Assembly: GCA_022711635.1 (NCBI GenBank) | Contig: JAKLEQ010000002.1 | Span: 19,248-54,876 of the forward strand | Reading direction: 5' to 3' | Origin: Methanoregula sp. | GTDB taxonomy: Archaea > Halobacteriota > Methanomicrobia > Methanomicrobiales > Methanospirillaceae | Length of the DNA stretch: 35,629 nucleotides | Part shown: positions 32,834-35,629 of the stretch, in pieces | How positions within the stretch are numbered: position 1 is the first letter of the stretch | Layout of the letters: the number at the start of each line of letters is the position of its first letter | Program-made: the position numbers and the translations under genes | Notes under the pieces: generated by a model | What the model saw: the letters and a program-made list of their open reading frames with translations, nothing else | The model's database searches: none | What the model was told of the DNA's origin: nothing

Positions 32834-32947
32834 GTCTGCCCCGGGGGAAGGTTCCGGGGTGGCCTTCCCCTGCGGACCCTGACGTTCGCAGGGGGATGGG
32901 ACGGGGAAAATTCGGCCAGGCGTATCCGGATATTATGTGCGGCAGAC
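32834..32947. repeat. Overlapping inverted repeats in the MerR/ABC intergenic region
   Basis: GGGGAAGG (32844-32851) pairs with CCTTCCCC (32863-32870). The CCCC of the latter is also the start of CCCCTGCG (32867-32874), which pairs with CGCAGGGG (32887-32894). The two 8-bp stems therefore exclude one another. An outer pair GTCTGCC (32834-32840)/GGCAGAC (32941-32947) encloses both. The 430-bp gap between the MerR start and the binding-protein start otherwise holds no gene. Confidence 0.55.
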
Positions 32948-33108
32948 GGTGAGCCGGCAGGGAATCCGATCCGGCAACCATTTCATTTCAGGACATTTGT
33001 ATTTTCGGAGAGCGGTGCATCATCCAGGGAGAGAATCCGCAGGATGATCGGCCGGTGTACCGTACCGGGATTTCCCGCAGTTCCGCGGATCCGTCCAAAT
33101 CTTTTTAT

Positions 33109-33126
33109 CCGGCAATCCATTGCCGG
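33109..33126. promoter_or_regulatory. Palindrome upstream of the amino-acid ABC operon
   Basis: CCGGCAAT-CC-ATTGCCGG is a perfect inverted repeat with 8-bp arms, just downstream of a TTTTTATCC stretch and about 63 bp before the TATA box at 33189. It is a reasonable operator candidate. Confidence 0.5.
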
Positions 33127-33188
33127 GAACGACTCTCCTTGTCCACTCCCTCCCTGCAGAGGCGATCCTGAAACAAATCCATAACGCG

Positions 33189-33194
33189 TATATA
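33189..33194 (+). promoter_or_regulatory. TATA box of the binding-protein gene
   Basis: TATATA is centred 27-28 nt before ATG 33220, so transcription is predicted to start at the ATG itself, giving a leaderless mRNA. Confidence 0.6.
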
Positions 33195-33219
33195 GCGGCC
33201 GGCATGTATCTGATCCGGT

Positions 33220-34005
33220 ATGAAACGGACGATCTCCATTATCATCCCGATTCTGCTCGTTGCTGCCATTCTTTTTGCCGGTTGCGCCGGTACCCCTCAG
33301 GCCGCCCCGGCAGCAACTACGGAAAAGACCCACTATATCGTGGGCATCGATGCCGAATACCCACCCTACAGCTATGTCGATGTGAACGGCACGGCGACCG
33401 GCTTCGATGTGGACTCGATGCGGTGGATCGCAGAGAGGAAGAGGATTACCGTCACTTTCCAGCCGACCGCGTGGGACGGGATGATCCCCTCCATGGAGGC
33501 CGGCAAGATCGATATGGTCTACTCCGGGATGACGATCACCCCCGAACGGCGGGAGAAGGTAAACTTCTCGATCCCGTACCTCAAGATCAACCAGTCTATC
33601 GCCATGAACGACAACAGCAACAGGACGCTTGACGACTTCTATGCCGGAAGGGCGACCGTCGGCGCACAGCGGGGCACGACCGGGGCGATCTGGGTCGAGG
33701 AGAACCTTGTCAACAAGGGCATCATGCCAAAGGAGAACCTGGTGCTCTACGACAGCTTCCCGCTCGCTGCAACGGATCTCGGGATCGGGCGCATCGACGC
33801 AGCCGTGTACGACAAACCCTCCATGATCCCCGCGATCGCCGACAAGCCTGCACATATCATCGGCGAGATCGACACCGACGAACAGTACGGGGTTGCGATC
33901 CCGAAAACAAACCCCGCACTGCTCACCCTCATGAACGAGGGGCTCACCGACCTTATGCAGGATACGTACTGGGAGACCCTGAAGGCGAAATATTCGCTCG
34001 GCTAG
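33220..34005 (+). CDS. Polar amino-acid ABC transporter binding lipoprotein
   Basis: A 261-aa extracytoplasmic solute-binding protein (family 3). The N-terminal signal ends at a lipobox LFAGC, with Cys22 as lipid anchor. The mature part shows the family course: IVGIDAEYPPYSYVDVNG, GFDVDSMRWIAER, WDGMIPSMEAGKIDMVYSGMTITPERREKVNFS, GTTGAIW, and the C-terminal YWETLKAKYSLG. The Arg in TITPERREK normally contacts the amino-acid carboxylate. Its specificity (for example basic or glutamine-like amino acids) cannot be assigned. Permease and ATPase genes follow on the same strand. Confidence 0.95.
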   Translation: MKRTISIIIPILLVAAILFAGCAGTPQAAPAATTEKTHYIVGIDAEYPPYSYVDVNGTATGFDVDSMRWIAERKRITVTFQPTAWDGMIPSMEAGKIDMVYSGMTITPERREKVNFSIPYLKINQSIAMNDNSNRTLDDFYAGRATVGAQRGTTGAIWVEENLVNKGIMPKENLVLYDSFPLAATDLGIGRIDAAVYDKPSMIPAIADKPAHIIGEIDTDEQYGVAIPKTNPALLTLMNEGLTDLMQDTYWETLKAKYSLG

Positions 34006-34116
34006 ATCCGGTTTTAATCAGGATGAAACAACAATTATTTTCCATCGCCTCCGCCTACATACAGGTATCATGACCGGTGCGTTCGGGGCAGGTATCCCCC
34101 GGTCAGGGACTGGCGC

Positions 34117-34791
34117 ATGGACGCCGTGACGATTCTTATCGACTGGGGACCCTACCTTCTCGGCGGCATTGCGATCACCCTCGGCCTCGTCTTCGTCGCA
34201 CTTGCCGTCGGGTTCCTGCTTGGCCTGCCCCTCGCGCTCGGGCAGGTATACGGCGGAAAAGCGCTGCGTGCCGCCGCCGGCCTCTACGTCTGGTTCTTCC
34301 GCGGACTGCCAACCCTCGTCCTCCTCTTCCTCTTCTATTTCGGGATCTTCCCGACGCTGATGCTCGACTTCCCCGCGTTTGTCACCGGTGCCGTGGTGCT
34401 CGGTCTCCGGAGCGCCGCGTACCAGTCCCAGATCTTCCGGGGGGCGATCCAGTCCATCTCCGAGGGGCAGATGACTGCCGCACTCTCGCTCGGCATGACC
34501 CGGGCACAGGCGATCGAGACGATCATCCTCCCGCAGGCGCTGCGCATCTCCCTCCCCGGCTGGTCGAACGAGTACCCGGAGATCCTGACCGACTCTGCGA
34601 TCTGTTATGCCATCGGTGTCATGGAGCTCCTGACCCGTACGTCGCAGATCGTCAGCCAGACCTATGTCACCATGCCGATCTACATCGCCTGCGCCGGCAT
34701 CTTCATCCTCTTAAACTTCGCCGGCATGCAGGCGATCGCAAAGGCCGAAGAGAAATTCGCCATCCCCGGCTTCGGGGTAAACACAGGATAG
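34117..34791 (+). CDS. Polar amino-acid ABC transporter permease
   Basis: A 224-aa inner-membrane permease of the HisMQ type with about five transmembrane segments. GITLGLVF-like start (GGIAITLGLVFVALAVGF), YVWFFRGLPTLVLLFLFYFG, and the cytoplasmic EAA-type loop AALSLGMTRAQAIETIILPQALRISLPGWSNE are diagnostic. It lies 111 bp after the binding protein and three bases before the ATPase gene. A second permease gene begins at 35577, so the channel is probably a heterodimer. Confidence 0.95.
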   Translation: MDAVTILIDWGPYLLGGIAITLGLVFVALAVGFLLGLPLALGQVYGGKALRAAAGLYVWFFRGLPTLVLLFLFYFGIFPTLMLDFPAFVTGAVVLGLRSAAYQSQIFRGAIQSISEGQMTAALSLGMTRAQAIETIILPQALRISLPGWSNEYPEILTDSAICYAIGVMELLTRTSQIVSQTYVTMPIYIACAGIFILLNFAGMQAIAKAEEKFAIPGFGVNTG

Positions 34792-34794
34792 ACC

Positions 34795-35538
34795 ATGACG
34801 AGCGAATACATCCTCAGGATCGAAGACCTCCACAAGAAATTTGGCGACCGCGAAGTGCTCCATGGCATCTCGTTCAACGTGAAGAAAGGGGAGACCATCT
34901 GTTTCATCGGACCCTCGGGGACCGGGAAGAGCACGCTGCTGCGCTGCATCAACCAGCTGACAGAGCCGGACAAGGGGCACGTCTATCTCGACGACGAGGA
35001 GATCACGGGCTGCGGGCACCGGATCAGCCAGTACCGGCAACGGATCGGGATGGTCTTCCAGAACTTCAACCTCTTCGACCACTTGACCGCGGTCGAGAAC
35101 GTGGAGATCGCGCCGATCAGGGTCCGGAAGATGAAGCCGGAGGAGGCGCGGAAGAAGGCGATGGAGGAGCTCCGCCGCGTGGGGATGGAGGACTGGGCGG
35201 ATCACTACCCCTCCGAGCTCTCCGGCGGGCAGGCCCAGCGGGTCTCGATCGCGCGGTCGCTTGCCATGGACCCCGAGGTGATCCTTTTCGACGAGCCGAC
35301 CTCGGCGCTCGACCCCGAGCTGACCCGCGAGGTCCTTGAGGTGATGAAGGACCTCGCAAGGAGCGGGATGACGATGCTCGTCGTCACCCACGAGATGGGC
35401 TTTGCCCGTTCCGTCGCAACGGAAGTCGTCTTCATGGAGGGGGGGAAGATCATCGAACACGGTCCTCCGGCAGTACTCATGAAGGACCCGAAGCACCCGC
35501 GGACCCGTGAGTTCATCGGGAAGATCGTCGAACACTAA
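34795..35538 (+). CDS. Polar amino-acid ABC transporter ATPase
   Basis: A 247-aa ATPase of the GlnQ/HisP group. GPSGTGKST is Walker A, IGMVFQNFNLFDHLTAVENV the Q-loop, LSGGQAQRVSIARSL the signature, VILFDEPTSALDPEL Walker B and D-loop, VVTHEMGFARSV the switch. Family length is normal. CAGGATAG precedes the ATG by a few bases, and the start is three bases after the permease stop, so the genes are co-translated. It energises the neighbouring permeases. Confidence 0.97.
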   Translation: MTSEYILRIEDLHKKFGDREVLHGISFNVKKGETICFIGPSGTGKSTLLRCINQLTEPDKGHVYLDDEEITGCGHRISQYRQRIGMVFQNFNLFDHLTAVENVEIAPIRVRKMKPEEARKKAMEELRRVGMEDWADHYPSELSGGQAQRVSIARSLAMDPEVILFDEPTSALDPELTREVLEVMKDLARSGMTMLVVTHEMGFARSVATEVVFMEGGKIIEHGPPAVLMKDPKHPRTREFIGKIVEH

Positions 35539-35576
35539 AAAGGAGCAGGAAGAAGACAGGACAGGGAGAGAACGGC

Positions 35577-35629
35577 ATGGACCCGATCCCATTTCTCGTG
35601 CAGATCCTCGCACCGGCGCTCTGGCAGGG
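35577..35629 (+). CDS. Start of a second amino-acid ABC permease (cut by window end)
   Basis: The frame starts with ATG 35577, preceded by AGGGAGAG at 6-13 bases upstream, and encodes MDPIPFLVQILAPALWQ before the window ends. The hydrophobic start and the position directly after the ATPase gene of a HisMQ-type importer suggest the partner permease. Only 17 residues are visible, so the identification rests mainly on context. Confidence 0.55.
   Translation, partial: MDPIPFLVQILAPALWQ

Noticed and set aside
32868-32895. CCCTGCG...GTTCGCAGGGG, resembling a tRNA T-arm
   Set aside because: Loop length and bases do not fit the GTTCRA consensus and no cloverleaf can be drawn around it.
32790-32981. 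64-residue N-terminal extension of the MerR protein
   Set aside because: It covers the TATA box and the inverted repeats; the HTH begins right after ATG 32789.
34077-35339. 420-aa plus-strand reading frame across the permease and ATPase genes
   Set aside because: Arg/Pro/Asp-rich translation without family features; the overlapping frames encode clear HisMQ permease and GlnQ-type ATPase motifs. It is a GC-driven shadow.
34711-35613. 300-aa minus-strand frame opposite the amino-acid ATPase
   Set aside because: His/Leu/Asp-rich antisense translation without recognisable domain.
1-35629. CRISPR array, insertion sequence or prophage
   Set aside because: No regularly spaced repeats, transposase motifs, integrase or terminal inverted repeats were seen.

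Overview
The window looks like chromosomal DNA of a methanogenic archaeon, most likely of the order Methanomicrobiales (Methanoregula-like). Supporting signs are a methanopterin-biosynthesis gene (beta-RFAP synthase), very large PAS/GAF histidine kinases with an ITRHD-type H-box, receiver-only response regulators, TATA boxes about 25-30 nt before start codons (many transcripts look leaderless), GGAGG/GGTGA ribosome sites where leaders exist, and a strict-anaerobe stress set (rubrerythrin, hybrid cluster protein, flavodoxin). No rRNA, tRNA, CRISPR array or insertion sequence was found. The species assignment is inference.

Layout. 1-4676: a giant PAS/GAF histidine kinase, cut by the window start. 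4766-7178: an HPr-kinase-like P-loop protein, rubrerythrin and a frameshifted DJ-1/PfpI gene. 7276-9396 (minus): a Cys-rich lipoprotein, a 66-aa Cys-pair protein and an orphan ABC ATPase. 9573-13649 (plus): a solitary Eco57I/TaqI-like methylase whose catalytic Asn is missing, then a chorismate lyase/beta-RFAP synthase fusion. 13670-15696 (minus): an apparent operon of DUF4126 membrane protein, 4Fe-4S protein and HD hydrolase. 15797-18850: an HxlR-type regulator divergent from hcp, followed by a cupin and two small Cys-rich proteins. 18940-23225: a second multi-PAS kinase with a pseudo-receiver, then Hsp20. 23283-28190: a split ABC-2 export system (ATPase on minus, two coupled permeases on plus) around a receiver-only regulator and a 640-bp stretch without a clear gene. 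28233-32789: small genes (lipoprotein, RDD protein, SemiSWEET, NTF2-like, PPOX-like, receiver, flavodoxin, MerR/GyrI regulator). 33220-35629: a polar amino-acid ABC importer, cut by the window end.

How they work together. Two large kinases without output domains and two receiver-only proteins suggest branched phosphorelay signalling. Rubrerythrin, Hcp, flavodoxin, Hsp20 and the flavin-type protein form a redox and stress repertoire. The most promising candidate for something undescribed is the HxlR-hcp divergon. Its regulator carries Cys5 plus a C-terminal CX4CX2C, which could hold an Fe-S cluster. Its intergenic region has a 16-bp imperfect direct repeat, one copy of which overlaps the regulator's start codon, and a perfect 8-bp-arm palindrome over the predicted hcp start site. 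Other notable items are the ABC-2 permease with a PrsW-protease-like C-terminus, the methylase lacking NPPY, the lyase/RFAP fusion, and overlapping inverted repeats upstream of the amino-acid importer.
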